Below, piece after piece: positions 27,003 through 37,031 of a DNA stretch of 64,000 bases. Origin of the DNA: Helicobacter pylori (lineage in GTDB: Bacteria > Campylobacterota > Campylobacteria > Campylobacterales > Helicobacteraceae). The first letter of the stretch is position 1. Each line of letters opens with the position of its first letter. Under the pieces are notes generated by a model that was given only the letters and a program-made list of their open reading frames with translations, was not told the DNA's origin and searched no databases. The stretch covers positions 930,001 to 994,000 of the forward strand of contig CP032039.1 of NCBI GenBank assembly GCA_008032935.1. The letters are read 5' to 3'. The position numbers and the translations under genes are program-made.

Positions 27003-28461
27003 TTAAAAACCTTGAAAATAATAAAATAAATATAAATGTGTAACCCACGATTTGAACGCTAAGAGTAATAAGATTTCCACGCAAGCGAGGAAAAGAATTA
27101 CAAGCCATAATTTCAAATTTTTAATTATACCCAAGAATGGTTGAAAGCCAAACGCTTTTATCGTTAAAACGAATAAAAATAACCCGCTCAAACTATTCGC
27201 TAAAGCCAAACCTAAAACCCCTAACAAAGGCATCAAACTCAAAGAAGCCGCTAAACCTAAAAAAGCGAAATCAAAGAGATTTTAGCTGCTTTTTTTTGCT
27301 CTAATTTCGCATAAAGCCACAAAGAAAAGAGTTTGGTTAGCCCAAAAGGGAGCAAGCCTAAAAGATAGAGCGAAAAGACTTGCGAAGTGATTAGGGTGTC
27401 TTTAGGGCTAAATTGCCCCCTTTCAAATAAAAGCTCTGTGATTTCTTTATTTAACATTATCCCCCAATGCTGCAAAGAAGCAAAACCCCCACCAAAAAAA
27501 ACCACGCCTTTTGCAAGCGCTGTAAGATTAAATCCTGCTGATTGTTTTTAATGGCGATCGCAATGCTAGGGAAAAGGGCTGTGGATATGGCTATGGCAAA
27601 TAAAGCTAAAGGGAGCTGGAAGACTCTATTAGCGTAATACAAATAAGACACGCTCCCGCTCGCTAAAAAAGAGGCTATCGTGGTGTCTAAAAAAGAAGCG
27701 ATCTGAGCGCTAGAATTGCCTAAGACGCTGGGGAGGAATTGCTTGAAAAACCCTTTCAAATCCCTTTTAACCCTTTGAGAGCGGTATTTTTTTTTGGCGG
27801 CGTTTTTAGTCTTAAAACCCAACAACCCTTTAAACAATAAAGCCCATAAGCCCAATTTGACTAAAGGATAAAAGTGCAATAAAATTTGAGCCACGCCCCC
27901 TAAAAGCACGCCATAACTCAAATAATACAACGCTTCTAAATGCGTTTTTTCTTTAGAAACAAAAAGGGCTAAAATCATGCATAAATTGAGTAAGCTTGCA
28001 CTATAAGCGCTGGCAAAAAAGCTGTGTTTGTATTGCAAGAGCGCGCCTAAAAAAGTGGTGATAAACACCAATAAAAGATACCAAAAATTGATCGCTACAA
28101 TAGGGGTGCATAGTTTGAGTTTTTCTTCATCAAAGCCATAAGCGAGGAGTTTAGCTAGCCACAAGGGATTTAATGCCACCAATAAGCACCATATCAATAA
28201 AACGCTACAAAAAATAAGCCCCACCAAACTCGCAAAGCTCCCTTTAATGGAACTTCGTATGAAGCTTGGTAAAAAGCTTTGCGAAAAAGATCCTTCCGCA
28301 AAAATACGCCTGAACAAATTAGGCAATTTGAAAGCCACAAAGAAAATATCGCTATACACCCCGGCCCCTAGAATATTGGCCATCATCAAATCCCGTAAAA
28401 AGCCAAAAATCCTAGAGCATAAAATCCCTAAGCTGTTGGTTAAAAATATTTTTTTTAGCAT
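27003..28461 (-). pseudogene. murJ: Lipid II flippase MurJ (MviN), two frameshifts
   Basis: Starting MLKKIFLTNSLGILCSRIFGFLRDLMMANILG, the protein is a MurJ/MviN multi-helix MOP-family flippase. It leaves frame after LLLCSIGG, where the gene has G5 (C5 at 27461-27465) but G6 is needed to read IMLNKEITELLFERGQFSPKDT. It breaks again after AAKISLISLF, where a run of 6 (27259-27264) should be 7 to read LGLAASLSLMPLLGVLGL. With both repaired it would have 486 residues. MurJ exports the peptidoglycan precursor. In H. pylori the Wzk flippase was reported to substitute for MurJ, so loss may be tolerated; sequencing error at two homopolymers is the alternative. Confidence 0.85.
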
Positions 28462-28554
28462 ATTAGTCGTATTTATTACCTAATTTTCAGCGTTTTTTTG
28501 TTAGCATATTTTCTTTTTTCAAATTCTTATATTATACCATTTAAGGATTAAAAA

Positions 28555-30384
28555 ATGAGCTTGGAGCATTTTGCCCCTATAAAAGTTGAGCGGTGCAAAG
28601 ACATTCAAAAAGAATTAAAAAAAGCAGCCGCTGAAAATAAATTACAAACAGAAGATCTGTGGTTTGAGATTTTAAAAACTTCTATTTTTATCAAAAACAG
28701 CGCTAAAGACGATTTTAGCGAGGCTTTTGGTGGGGAATTGCAACAACTAGAAGAAGATGAATACTATGAAAAAAAAGAGCTAACCCTTTATCAAACCCAC
28801 GACATTAAAATCAAATCAAACGCTTATAAACGCTTTTTTGAAGTGGAAGTGGATGAACATTTGAGTAAAATAGAAATCGTTTTAGACGAGTGTTTTATTG
28901 TCCTAGACACTGAAGAGCATTATCAAGAAATGTTTGCGTATATCAAAGAGCGTTTAGCCTTTGAAGGCGTGGTGTTTCGCCACCTTTCACAAATGTATGA
29001 AAATTTAAAAACAGAGTTAAGAAAATATCAAAAAGAAGCCCAAAATAAGCGTTTTATTTTATACGCTTCTTCAACCTTTATCCCTAATACAGAAGAACAA
29101 TCCCACTTTTTATTAGAAGAAGAATACCTTCCAACGCACATTATTCGCGATCAAGAAGAATTTTTTGTTAAAGAAAATGATTATATCGCTAAAGAAAATC
29201 AAAAAGTCGCTTGCGTGAATTACCCCAAACAAGGGAGAGATGGCCGTAACCTTAAAGGCCTTTATATTGAATTGCCTAAAGTTGCCAATTCGCCCACCCC
29301 TATAGGGCATGACAAAAACGCTTTTGAAGAAAGAGAAGAAAATAACGCTTTAGTGTATTACTCCAAAGCCTTACAAGGGGTTAAAATGGAAAAAGGGCGT
29401 TTGGTTTCTAAGCAAAATTTTATTTTTAAAAACGGGATCAAATCCATTGAAACGCCCAATCTTTTGGGGGGAGTGGAGAGCGGGTTGGTTTTAGAGATTC
29501 AAGCTAAAGACGAATTGAGCGATGCGATTGATTCTAATCTCATTTTAGAAGCGAGTGCGATTAACATTAAGGGCAATGTGGGCAAGAATGTGATCTTAGT
29601 GGCTAAAGAAATTACTATAGAGGGGCAAATCCACCCTGAAAGCTATGTCTATGCCAATAAAGCGCGTATCACTAACCATAAGGGCGTGTGCTACGCTAAA
29701 GAGTTTGAGTGCAAGTATTTAGAGCGTGCTAAGGTGTATGCCAATAGCGTTAAAGTGGAAGCGAGCGCGGGGAGCGTGGTCTATGCGAAAGAAATCGCTT
29801 TAGAAAAGCTTAAAAGCGATAACAAGCTGTATTTTTCCAAGCAATGTTGGATTGATGAGGTGGATGGCAATGGCAACCGCTTTATTTTTTACGCTTTTGG
29901 GGGGCGAGAAAACCAAGAAGAATTGAAGATCGCTAAACAAAAACTCAATGCGTTAGGGTTAAAATCTAAAAAAATCATCGCTCAGCACCAGTCCTTAAAC
30001 CATTTAGTCAAAAACCATCAAGCCATCATGGAAAAGCTTAAAAACGCCACTGAAGAAATCAAACACTCTTTAATGCAACAAGAAAGCGTGAAAGACGCTT
30101 ATAGCGAGTTTATGTTTGCTTTAAAGCGTTTGAAAATCTTAAAAGCTCAAATGCTAGAATTGCAAAAAATCAATAACGAATGTTACGCTAAACTCATCAG
30201 TATAGAAAACAGCTTCCAGCATGCAAGCATTACGACTAAAAACCCTTTCAAGCAAGAAAATATCGTGATTTACCATCGCAATTACCCTAAAGTGAGCAAT
30301 TCAACCGCCATGTTAAGCCACAATGAAAGCGTGGATGTGATCTATGAAGATCATAAAATCAAAAAATCCCTAAAAGCGCTATAA
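28555..30384 (+). CDS. FapA/DUF342-family protein
   Basis: A 609-residue soluble protein. The middle (about 200-420) has the repetitive beta-helix pattern of the FapA (flagellar assembly protein A, DUF342) family: [94 protein letters not shown]. The C-terminal part (about 460-560) is a long coiled coil ([35 protein letters not shown]). Homologues affect flagellar number or polarity in other bacteria. It is divergent from murJ and followed 34 bp later by ruvA. Confidence 0.75.
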   Translation: MSLEHFAPIKVERCKDIQKELKKAAAENKLQTEDLWFEILKTSIFIKNSAKDDFSEAFGGELQQLEEDEYYEKKELTLYQTHDIKIKSNAYKRFFEVEVDEHLSKIEIVLDECFIVLDTEEHYQEMFAYIKERLAFEGVVFRHLSQMYENLKTELRKYQKEAQNKRFILYASSTFIPNTEEQSHFLLEEEYLPTHIIRDQEEFFVKENDYIAKENQKVACVNYPKQGRDGRNLKGLYIELPKVANSPTPIGHDKNAFEEREENNALVYYSKALQGVKMEKGRLVSKQNFIFKNGIKSIETPNLLGGVESGLVLEIQAKDELSDAIDSNLILEASAINIKGNVGKNVILVAKEITIEGQIHPESYVYANKARITNHKGVCYAKEFECKYLERAKVYANSVKVEASAGSVVYAKEIALEKLKSDNKLYFSKQCWIDEVDGNGNRFIFYAFGGRENQEELKIAKQKLNALGLKSKKIIAQHQSLNHLVKNHQAIMEKLKNATEEIKHSLMQQESVKDAYSEFMFALKRLKILKAQMLELQKINNECYAKLISIENSFQHASITTKNPFKQENIVIYHRNYPKVSNSTAMLSHNESVDVIYEDHKIKKSLKAL

Positions 30385-30418
30385 AAGGCTAAAACAACGA
30401 GATAAAAAAGGGATAAAA

Positions 30419-30970
30419 ATGATAGTGGGTTTGATAGGGGTTGTGGAAAAAATCTCCGCTTTAGAAGCGCATATAGAAGTGCAAGGGGTTGTTTATGGGG
30501 TGCAAGTTTCTATGCGAACGGCCGCTTTGCTTCAAGCGGGCCAAAAAGCGCGTTTGAAAATCTTGCAAGTGATTAAAGAAGATGCACATCTTTTATACGG
30601 GTTTTTAGAAGAGGGCGAAAAAATCCTTTTTGAAAGGCTTTTAAAAATCAATGGGGTAGGGGGGCGTATCGCTTTAGCCATTCTTTCAAGCTTTTCGCCG
30701 AATGAATTTGAAAGCATTATCGCTACTAAAGAAGTCAAAAGACTCCAGCAAGTCCCAGGTATAGGGAAAAAGCTCGCTGATAAGATCATGGTGGATTTGA
30801 TTGGCTTTTTTATTCAAGATGAAAACAGACCCGCGCACAACGAAGTCTTTTTAGCTTTAGAGAGTTTGGGCTTTAAAAGCACCGAAATCAACCAAGTCTT
30901 AAAAACCCTAAAACCCAATCTCAGCATAGAAGCAGCGATTAAAGAAGCCTTACAACAACTGCGCTCTTAA
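30419..30970 (+). CDS. ruvA: Holliday junction DNA helicase subunit RuvA
   Basis: A 183-residue protein: N-terminal OB fold ([30 protein letters not shown]), two helix-hairpin-helix motifs ([16 protein letters not shown] and [19 protein letters not shown]), and a C-terminal UBA-like domain ([21 protein letters not shown]) that touches RuvB. RuvA binds the four-way junction as a tetramer. Normal length. A relic of mobile DNA starts within 15 bp of its stop; ruvC lies 3 kb away on the other side of it. Confidence 0.97.
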   Translation: MIVGLIGVVEKISALEAHIEVQGVVYGVQVSMRTAALLQAGQKARLKILQVIKEDAHLLYGFLEEGEKILFERLLKINGVGGRIALAILSSFSPNEFESIIATKEVKRLQQVPGIGKKLADKIMVDLIGFFIQDENRPAHNEVFLALESLGFKSTEINQVLKTLKPNLSIEAAIKEALQQLRS

Positions 30971-30983
30971 AAAAGGTTTTTAG

Positions 30984-31811
30984 TATCCGCTCGCTAAAAC
31001 CCTAGTAAGAGACTTGAGTGCTAAAAACGCTAAATTCTCAAACAACACGCTTAAAATCATTGAAGAGCTTAATAACGGCGTCAAACAAGCGAGTGAAGAC
31101 ATAAGATCTAAAGCGAGCGATTTAGAACACGCTATAACCCCACTCAAAGAGTTTGGGAAGAATTACCCCGAGTTTTCCCTAAAGCCTAAGGAAGCGTTAG
31201 AGAAACTCTTACAAGAGAAAAACGGACAAGTCGCAGGTGTAGCGTTTAGGGAGGATTTAGGAGGGATTGATTTTGTTTGGGGAACGCCAAAGACTAAAGA
31301 GAGCGTAGGTTATGGGTTAGCACACATAATAGAACGAAGAGAACAGCAAGCGCTTGCTGATGGCTTAAGTGAAGCAGAAGCTAAAGAATACGCTTTAAAT
31401 ATCGTTAAATCTATCCCTGAAGTGTTAGAGAAAGGCACTAAAGGAACGGATCATTTAGGGCGTGTGTTTGTAGATTATGGAAACAAGAGAGTAGGCTTAA
31501 ATAACACATGGAATAACAAAGATTTAGAAAATCATTGGGTGATAAGCAGTTATGAATTACGAGATACAACAGAGAAGCCCACGCATTTTCCGACCTCGCA
31601 AGCAATCACTAAAGAAAAGGACATTCATTCTTTAAACTCCGTAGAACCTAATCCTACCCAGAAACCGCTAACAGATCAAGAGGATTTATTAAAAAATACA
31701 GAAAATTTAAACCAAACCACACCAAAACCTACCCATTTAAGCCCCTTAGAGCAAGCCAACGCAAAAAAGTATGAATTAATACTAAAAACGAAGCATAAAA
31801 TGAAATTATAA
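30984..31811 (+). pseudogene. C-terminal fragment with PBECR/DUF3519-like nuclease domain (mobile-element relic)
   Basis: A frame open from 30984 (YPLAKTLVRDLSAKNAKFSNN) without any ATG start or good ribosome binding site; TTG at 31014 is the first possible start. It contains GQVAGVAFREDLGGIDFVWGTPKTKESVGYGLAHIIERREQQ, HLGRVFVDYGNKRVGLNNTW and a charged Pro/Thr tail. This matches the family that H. pylori plasmids and integrating elements carry at the end of very large proteins, called DUF3519 or PBECR (phage barnase-EndoU-colicin-RelE-like nuclease). The His in AHIIERR could be catalytic. The upstream bulk of the gene is absent, so it is a truncated cassette. Confidence 0.65.
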
Positions 31812-31955
31812 GGATAGTGTAGCCCATAGAAAAACATTAGCAAAATCTCAGAATGGCGATTAAACATCAGTTATGAGTTGAGTGCTAGACATACTTGAAA
31901 AAGCTAATGCGTTTTGAAACTTTAACAATAAAAAATTAAACACAAGGAGTAAGGA

Positions 31956-32270
31956 ATGAAAAGCATTAAAAAGCCTCACCTTGACCATACACAAGCCCTT
32001 GCGTCTTATGTGTCAGGGTCTCTTGGCACACTTAAAGTGTTTTTAGTGTGGGTTAGAAAATTATTCTCCAACCCATGCCTTGACAATATTAGCACAAAAA
32101 TATTAAATAATAGAAAGAGTGAATTAGTTTTAAAAACAATGTTCAAGAGTAACGGAGATTATAAGAATAACAAGGCTTATAAAGAATTTTCAAGCACCTC
32201 ACTCAACGCTAATGCGAAGGTGTCCCATAGGTCGAGTTCCCATGGTGGTGCTAAAAAGAACAATACTTAA
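31956..32270 (+). CDS. Small hypothetical protein in the relic region
   Basis: A 104-codon frame, MKSIKKPHLDHTQALASYVSGSLGTLKVFLVWVRKLF, preceded by an excellent AAGGAGTAAGGA. It has one short hydrophobic stretch and a basic, Asn/Ser-rich C-terminus (SSTSLNANAKVSHRSSSHGGAKKNNT). I know no family. It may be a real small gene or a fused fragment of decayed mobile DNA. Confidence 0.4.
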   Translation: MKSIKKPHLDHTQALASYVSGSLGTLKVFLVWVRKLFSNPCLDNISTKILNNRKSELVLKTMFKSNGDYKNNKAYKEFSSTSLNANAKVSHRSSSHGGAKKNNT

Positions 32271-32994
32271 AAAACTTTAATAAGTCAAGGAGTGAAAAAT
32301 GAATTAACCTTAAAAACGATATACCAATCAAAGCTTTAATGCAAGACACCAAACCCTCTAATGGGCAACCATAGGTCGAGTTCCTATAGCGATGTCTGTA
32401 AGGATGCTACCATAAAAACCCCAACAAAGTCAAATAACGACCTAAATCTTTTCAAGGAGAACGCAAGGAGAATGAATGAAAAACAAAAATGATGTTAAAG
32501 CAGAGATTGACAAGGCGGACATTATCCACTCTTTCATTCCGCAGGATAGCTGAAAATGCTAAAAAGCAATGAGTGGGCTACCATTGAAACTATAAAACAA
32601 AAACTTGAAAAAGTCAAGAAATGAAAGAAAGCGAACTCAATAGCTACAATCAAATCATAGAAGAAGCGAGAAGGATAATGGATAAGGCGAATCATTAAAG
32701 AGTGAGTGGGTTATTATAGGCTATGAAGCAGATAAATCAAGGAATGGGCTAACTCAGTCGCCTTTAGTGCCAAATTACAAGGGGAAAGATACTAATCCCC
32801 TAAACCTTGATAACCCTAATCCTACCACAAAAGAATAAGCAAGGCAATAAACTACCCAACCCAGTCAGTATGAGAAAAATAAGCCTAAAAACCCCTTTAA
32901 AAATTCTGGCTTTGTTCTGATCAAATGCCAATAATTGAGTTTTTAAAAAACGATTTTTTAAACTCTATAAAAATGAAATAACCCTTTTTATGGT
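32271..32994 (+). other. Decayed region with tiny frames and repeated hairpin motif
   Basis: Several strong AAGGAG sites are each followed by very short frames: MN-stop after 32296, a 25-codon frame at 32476-32553 (MKNKNDVKAEIDKADIIHSF), and a 25-codon frame at 32622-32699 (MKESELNSYNQIIEEARRIM). The motif CCATAGGTCGAGTTCCYAT occurs at about 32227 and 32370 and forms a small hairpin with a TCGAGTT loop. I see no gene longer than these. It looks like remnants of a mobile element. Confidence 0.45.
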
Positions 32995-33726
32995 TTAGTT
33001 TAAAGCCCAGTTGGTTTTAGTGAGATTTTCTCTGATGGAAAAAAGCTTGTCTTTGACTTCGTTACTGCTCAATTTCCTCACTTTATCCGAATTGTATTTC
33101 AAATCCTGGCTAAGAAGAGACAATCTGTTAGACAAATCGGCAATATCCACCCTTAACCCCTCATCTCTGGCTAATTTGAGCGCGGGGATTAGATCCGTAT
33201 CTTTTGAAAATATCAAAATCCTATCGGCTATTTTTTTAAAGGCTATTCTTTGAATGTCAAGACCCATGAGCATATCCACCTGTTTTTGTTCTAATAACGC
33301 CCTATAACTCCCATCAAACTCCACTCTTATTGCGTTTAACTTAGTCCTCCCTAACCTCAATTCCACTTGATCCAATGAAGCCAGATCGTGTTGGAAATTT
33401 TCCACATCGCTATAAATCTTCTCCCATTTAGTCGCTTCACTGCTTTGTAAGATCTCTTCAATGTCGCTGCTGGTGAAGATTTTCATTTCTGTTCCCGGAT
33501 TTTTTTCATTTTGGAGAGTGTCGTTCCTCTTATCCCATAACGCATGTTCAAAATCAAAGGGTGGGGTGGTATAAAAGTAAATACGACTGATCCATTCATC
33601 ATCTAGTAAAAAAGCTCTGATAGTAACGATCACATCTAAAGCGATATTGTAATTAACGCATTTTGTTTGTTTAATATCGCGTCTGAAATTCTCCCAATCC
33701 ACTAGTATGATTGTGTTTGCTTTCAT
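32995..33726 (-). CDS. NYN-domain (PIN-like) protein, predicted ribonuclease
   Basis: A 243-residue protein with the NYN/LabA-type fold: IILVDWENFRRD (first Asp, residue 9), then VDMLMGLDIQRIA and RILIFSKDTDLIPALKLARDEGLRVDIA, where the D/D-x-D residues make the metal site as in PIN nucleases. The family includes RNA-processing enzymes and proteins that guard against foreign RNA. The gene stands alone beside a mobile-element relic, pointing away from ruvC. Activity is inferred from motifs only. Confidence 0.75.
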   Translation of the reverse strand: MKANTIILVDWENFRRDIKQTKCVNYNIALDVIVTIRAFLLDDEWISRIYFYTTPPFDFEHALWDKRNDTLQNEKNPGTEMKIFTSSDIEEILQSSEATKWEKIYSDVENFQHDLASLDQVELRLGRTKLNAIRVEFDGSYRALLEQKQVDMLMGLDIQRIAFKKIADRILIFSKDTDLIPALKLARDEGLRVDIADLSNRLSLLSQDLKYNSDKVRKLSSNEVKDKLFSIRENLTKTNWALN

Positions 33727-33807
33727 TTATTGCTCCCTTATTTATACGCTAAATTTTTTAAAAGTTCTTAATGCAATCTTGTATTTTGCGCCAACAAGAA
33801 ACATGGA

Positions 33808-33813
33808 TATAAT
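33808..33813 (+). promoter_or_regulatory. -10 element of ruvC
   Basis: GGATATAATAATAGCG, 45 bp before the ruvC ATG; a full TATAAT match in an otherwise gene-free 131-bp spacer. Confidence 0.5.
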
Positions 33814-33857
33814 AATAGCGTTTTTTAAACCTTGCAATTAAATAATAGGAATGGTTG

Positions 33858-34331
33858 ATGCGTATTTTAGGAATAGACCCAGGCAGTAGGAAATGCGGGT
33901 ATGCTATCATTTCTCACGCTTCTAACAAGCTTTCTTTAATCACGGCCGGGTTCATTAATATCACCACGACACGCTTGCAAGAACAGATTTTAGACTTGAT
34001 AGAAGCCTTAGATTGCTTATTGGATCGTTACGAAGTTAATGAAGTGGCGATTGAAGATATTTTCTTTGCGTATAACCCTAAAAGCGTGATCAAGCTCGCG
34101 CAATTCAGGGGGGCGTTGTCCTTAAAGATTTTAGAAAGGATTGGTAATTTCAGCGAATACACGCCCTTACAAGTCAAAAAAGCCCTAACCGGTAACGGGA
34201 AAGCCGCTAAAGAGCAAGTGGCCTTTATGGTCAAACGCTTGCTTAACATCACAAGCGAAATCAAGCCTTTGGATATTAGCGATGCGATAGCTGTTGCTAT
34301 CACGCATGCGCAACGCTTAAAGCCCCGCTAA
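33858..34331 (+). CDS. ruvC: Holliday junction resolvase RuvC
   Basis: A 157-residue RNase H-fold endonuclease. The acidic catalytic set is visible: D7 in [15 protein letters not shown]65 or so in [14 protein letters not shown], and D136/D139-like in [14 protein letters not shown]. It cuts Holliday junctions with RuvAB. The start is the ATG at 33858; the TTG before it is not needed. The gene converges with frpB1, whose stop lies immediately after. Confidence 0.96.
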   Translation: MRILGIDPGSRKCGYAIISHASNKLSLITAGFINITTTRLQEQILDLIEALDCLLDRYEVNEVAIEDIFFAYNPKSVIKLAQFRGALSLKILERIGNFSEYTPLQVKKALTGNGKAAKEQVAFMVKRLLNITSEIKPLDISDAIAVAITHAQRLKPR

Positions 34332-36707
34332 CTACCATTTGTAAGCCACTTCAAAACGCGCATTAAACCCGGGCTCGGCGATCGCTCTTTTAACAGCGTC
34401 AGTGCCTGGCATGTCCGGGCTCATGACATAGGGGCTTGTTTGATCCACATAGAATTTGTTGAAAACATTATTGAACACGGCTGAAAGCAACAAACCCTTC
34501 CAGTGGCTTTTGGTTTTAGGGCTCCAATTGATATAAAAATTACTCACGCCATAGCCCGGTTTATGCATATGCACTAACCCTAATTGGGATCCGCATTTGG
34601 CTAAATCGGTAGGGGTTTTGGGTTTCTCAGCCGTCCCGTAATCAGGCAAGTAAATATCAAACCCGCAATAATCCAAACCGGTAACAAAGCGGCTAAGCCA
34701 TGCAAGATTGATCCCTGTTTTGGGGATGGTGTAATCCAATTTGATGATAAAAACATTACCGGTGCTTGCGGCAAGCTCATAGCTGTCCGCCATTAAATAC
34801 CCCCTAGTGGTGGGCCAAGTGCGCGAGATCCCCACATTCAAACTCACGCCCTTGTATTTGAATGTCCCGCCCACTTCATAGCCATAAATCCTAATCGCTT
34901 GACTCAAATTGGTTACAATCAAACTTTGCGCGTATTGTGAGATGAAATTATCCAAAGCCTGATAAAACGCCGCAGCCCTCCCGCTAAAATACTGGCCTGA
35001 ATAATCAATATTAAATTCAGCGTTAGAGCCCACTTCAGGTTTGATATTTTTAGCGTATCGTAAATCGTTTTGGCGCATATACACGCCATCTCCTGGCATA
35101 ACCCCCCTTGTAACTTGAGAATAAGTGATTTTTAAAGATAAAGGCTCAATGGGGCTTAGCACAAGAGCCGCGCTAGGGCTAAAGCCTTGAGTGTAGCGGT
35201 GGTTCCAATCCTTATCATAAAGCGTGTATGCATCCCACCTTACCCCGGCTCCAAAAGTGATGATTTTATGAGGCGAGTAATTCGCTTGCACATAGCCTCC
35301 ATAAATATTCCCGTTCGCTTTCCCTCTTTGGCACAAAGTAGGGTCATTGGGGTTATTATCCACAAGGCTGCAAGCGATTTGTTTTTGCCCTTTATCATCA
35401 GTATAGACTTGATTAGGCCTGTATAATTCTGATTTAGGGATGCGAGCGTCAAAAACGCTTAAATTTTGGTAGTTGAATCCGTATTCAAAAAGGCTGTCTG
35501 TGGCTTCATCAATCACATGCGCGACTTTAAGGTTTAACCCGGTGTTGTTTAAAAACAAATTCCTAGGCTGTGAGCTTGGCTTATCCACATCTGAAAAGCT
35601 TGGGGTGCAATAAGCGCCTTCCACGCATGGGTAATTTTCTTTTTCCCATGCACTCGCTTGAGAAGTGGGGAATTTAGCATAAACGCCATTAGGATCAAAT
35701 AGGGGATCAAATTGAGCGTTTCTAATGCTTGTATAAAGGGTAAAATCTAATCGTGGGTCGCCAAAAGAATTTCCCGCTTCCCTTTTGTATTGTAAGGAAA
35801 GATTGTTGGCGGTATTGACGGAGTGATACATGTATCTTGTGAAACTATCCAACACATTAGGACACCCTTGATCGCTATCAGGGCTAAAAGGGGCTTCACA
35901 AGGATAGGCTAACCCTATAGCGTTACTCCTTAAAGGGCGTGTAGCGTTATCTCGTGTCATGTTCCAGCTGAAAGTGAGCGTGTCTCTGTCGCTCAAATAA
36001 CCATTCATTTTAACTAAAGCGTTGTTTTGCTCGCTAGGAGTTCCTGGCTCTTTATCAGCTTGTGTGGGTTTGAAAAGGTTTTTTGTCGCTGTAGCGCCGC
36101 TTCTATAATAGAAGATGTTTTGGTGCGTGTAGTAAGCGATAATATCAAAATGCGCGCTTTGATAGGCCGATCTGAAAGTTTCTCGATCGCCAAAATTGGT
36201 ATAAAAACTCACCGCCCCACTGGCTGCATAATTTTTCCCCCTAGGGATAAAATCAGCCGCTCCTTTAGTCTCCATTTTAATCACTCCTGCGATCGCTCCT
36301 GGCCCTGCGCTCGCATTCGCCGCACCTTTGGTAACTTCCACGCTTTTGAGCATGCCAGGGTCAATCACGGTGTTGCCTTGGTGGTGGTAGATATTGCCAT
36401 TTTGCGCAGCCCCATCCACCGTAACCCTTAAAAGCCTGTCTTCAATGCCTCTCACATAGATTTTCTGCCCCATCACGCTCCCTCCACCCACATTCACATC
36501 AGGGTTAGTCCTAAACAAGTCTTTGACTTCATTGCTTTGGCGTTGATCCAATTCTTTAGAAGTAACCTTAAACTCATTATTGTAAGTGAAAATCCTTTTG
36601 GCTTGGGTGGTAACCTTATTTAAAGTGCGTTCCTCACTATAGCAAGTCTCAGTGAGTAGGGGTAAACATAAAGCGTATCTAAGCTTTGGGTATGATCTTA
36701 AAAACAT
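34332..36707 (-). CDS. frpB1: TonB-dependent outer membrane receptor FrpB1 (iron/haem)
   Basis: A 791-residue receptor with a signal-like N-terminus, a TonB-box/plug region (KVTTQAKRIF, NPDVNVGGGSVMGQKIYVRGIEDRLLRVTVDGAAQNGN, VEVTKGAANASAGPGAIAGVI) and a 22-strand barrel ending FNARFEVAYKW. The family takes up haem, haemoglobin or siderophore iron with TonB/ExbBD. A Fur-like operator (36800-36814) and a T17 tract lie upstream. H. pylori has several FrpB paralogues; position between ruvC and katA identifies this one as FrpB1. The gene is intact. Confidence 0.9.
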   Translation of the reverse strand: MFLRSYPKLRYALCLPLLTETCYSEERTLNKVTTQAKRIFTYNNEFKVTSKELDQRQSNEVKDLFRTNPDVNVGGGSVMGQKIYVRGIEDRLLRVTVDGAAQNGNIYHHQGNTVIDPGMLKSVEVTKGAANASAGPGAIAGVIKMETKGAADFIPRGKNYAASGAVSFYTNFGDRETFRSAYQSAHFDIIAYYTHQNIFYYRSGATATKNLFKPTQADKEPGTPSEQNNALVKMNGYLSDRDTLTFSWNMTRDNATRPLRSNAIGLAYPCEAPFSPDSDQGCPNVLDSFTRYMYHSVNTANNLSLQYKREAGNSFGDPRLDFTLYTSIRNAQFDPLFDPNGVYAKFPTSQASAWEKENYPCVEGAYCTPSFSDVDKPSSQPRNLFLNNTGLNLKVAHVIDEATDSLFEYGFNYQNLSVFDARIPKSELYRPNQVYTDDKGQKQIACSLVDNNPNDPTLCQRGKANGNIYGGYVQANYSPHKIITFGAGVRWDAYTLYDKDWNHRYTQGFSPSAALVLSPIEPLSLKITYSQVTRGVMPGDGVYMRQNDLRYAKNIKPEVGSNAEFNIDYSGQYFSGRAAAFYQALDNFISQYAQSLIVTNLSQAIRIYGYEVGGTFKYKGVSLNVGISRTWPTTRGYLMADSYELAASTGNVFIIKLDYTIPKTGINLAWLSRFVTGLDYCGFDIYLPDYGTAEKPKTPTDLAKCGSQLGLVHMHKPGYGVSNFYINWSPKTKSHWKGLLLSAVFNNVFNKFYVDQTSPYVMSPDMPGTDAVKRAIAEPGFNARFEVAYKW

Positions 36708-36749
36708 CCAACAATTCTCCTTAATCTAAAAATTCAAAAAATAAAAATC

Positions 36750-36766
36750 AAAAAAAAAAAAAAAAA
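36750..36766 (-). repeat. T17 tract upstream of frpB1
   Basis: Seventeen A on the plus strand (T17 in frpB1 direction), 43 bp before the ATG and 34 bp downstream of the Fur-like box. Its place in the promoter/leader suggests it could modulate expression by length change. Confidence 0.6.
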
Positions 36767-36799
36767 CAAAATCTGTCAATGCATTGAGATAGAATAGTA

Positions 36800-36814
36800 T
36801 GATAATTATTATTA
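36800..36814 (-). promoter_or_regulatory. Fur box of frpB1
   Basis: On the minus strand TAATAAT-A-ATTATCA, a 7-1-7 palindrome with one mismatch to the H. pylori Fur consensus TAATAATnATTATTA. It lies about 93 bp upstream of the frpB1 ATG in the divergent frpB1-katA spacer and fits iron repression. Confidence 0.65.
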
Positions 36815-37031
36815 AAACCAGATTAAAAATAAAATTTTGTTTTTAATCTTTCTTATTTTCATTAATTGTTACAAATAGAAATACTTAAGGGGGTTTTTTA
36901 TTCTTAAAAAAAAGATTTTTTAAGGAAATTGAATCTTGTTAGTCTTTGTATAACAAATTATGTAATAATCACCACAAGTAATCGGCTTAGTGTTAGATTA
37001 CGAAGATTTAAAACTAAATAAAGGAAGAATC

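Noticed and set aside
32220..32390. Extra tRNA genes from the TCGAGTT hairpins
   Set aside because: No acceptor or anticodon stems can be drawn around them.
31956..32994. Type I toxin-antitoxin (AapA/IsoA) peptides
   Set aside because: The small frames lack the AapA sequence (MATKHGKNSWK-like) and no hydrophobic peptide is present.
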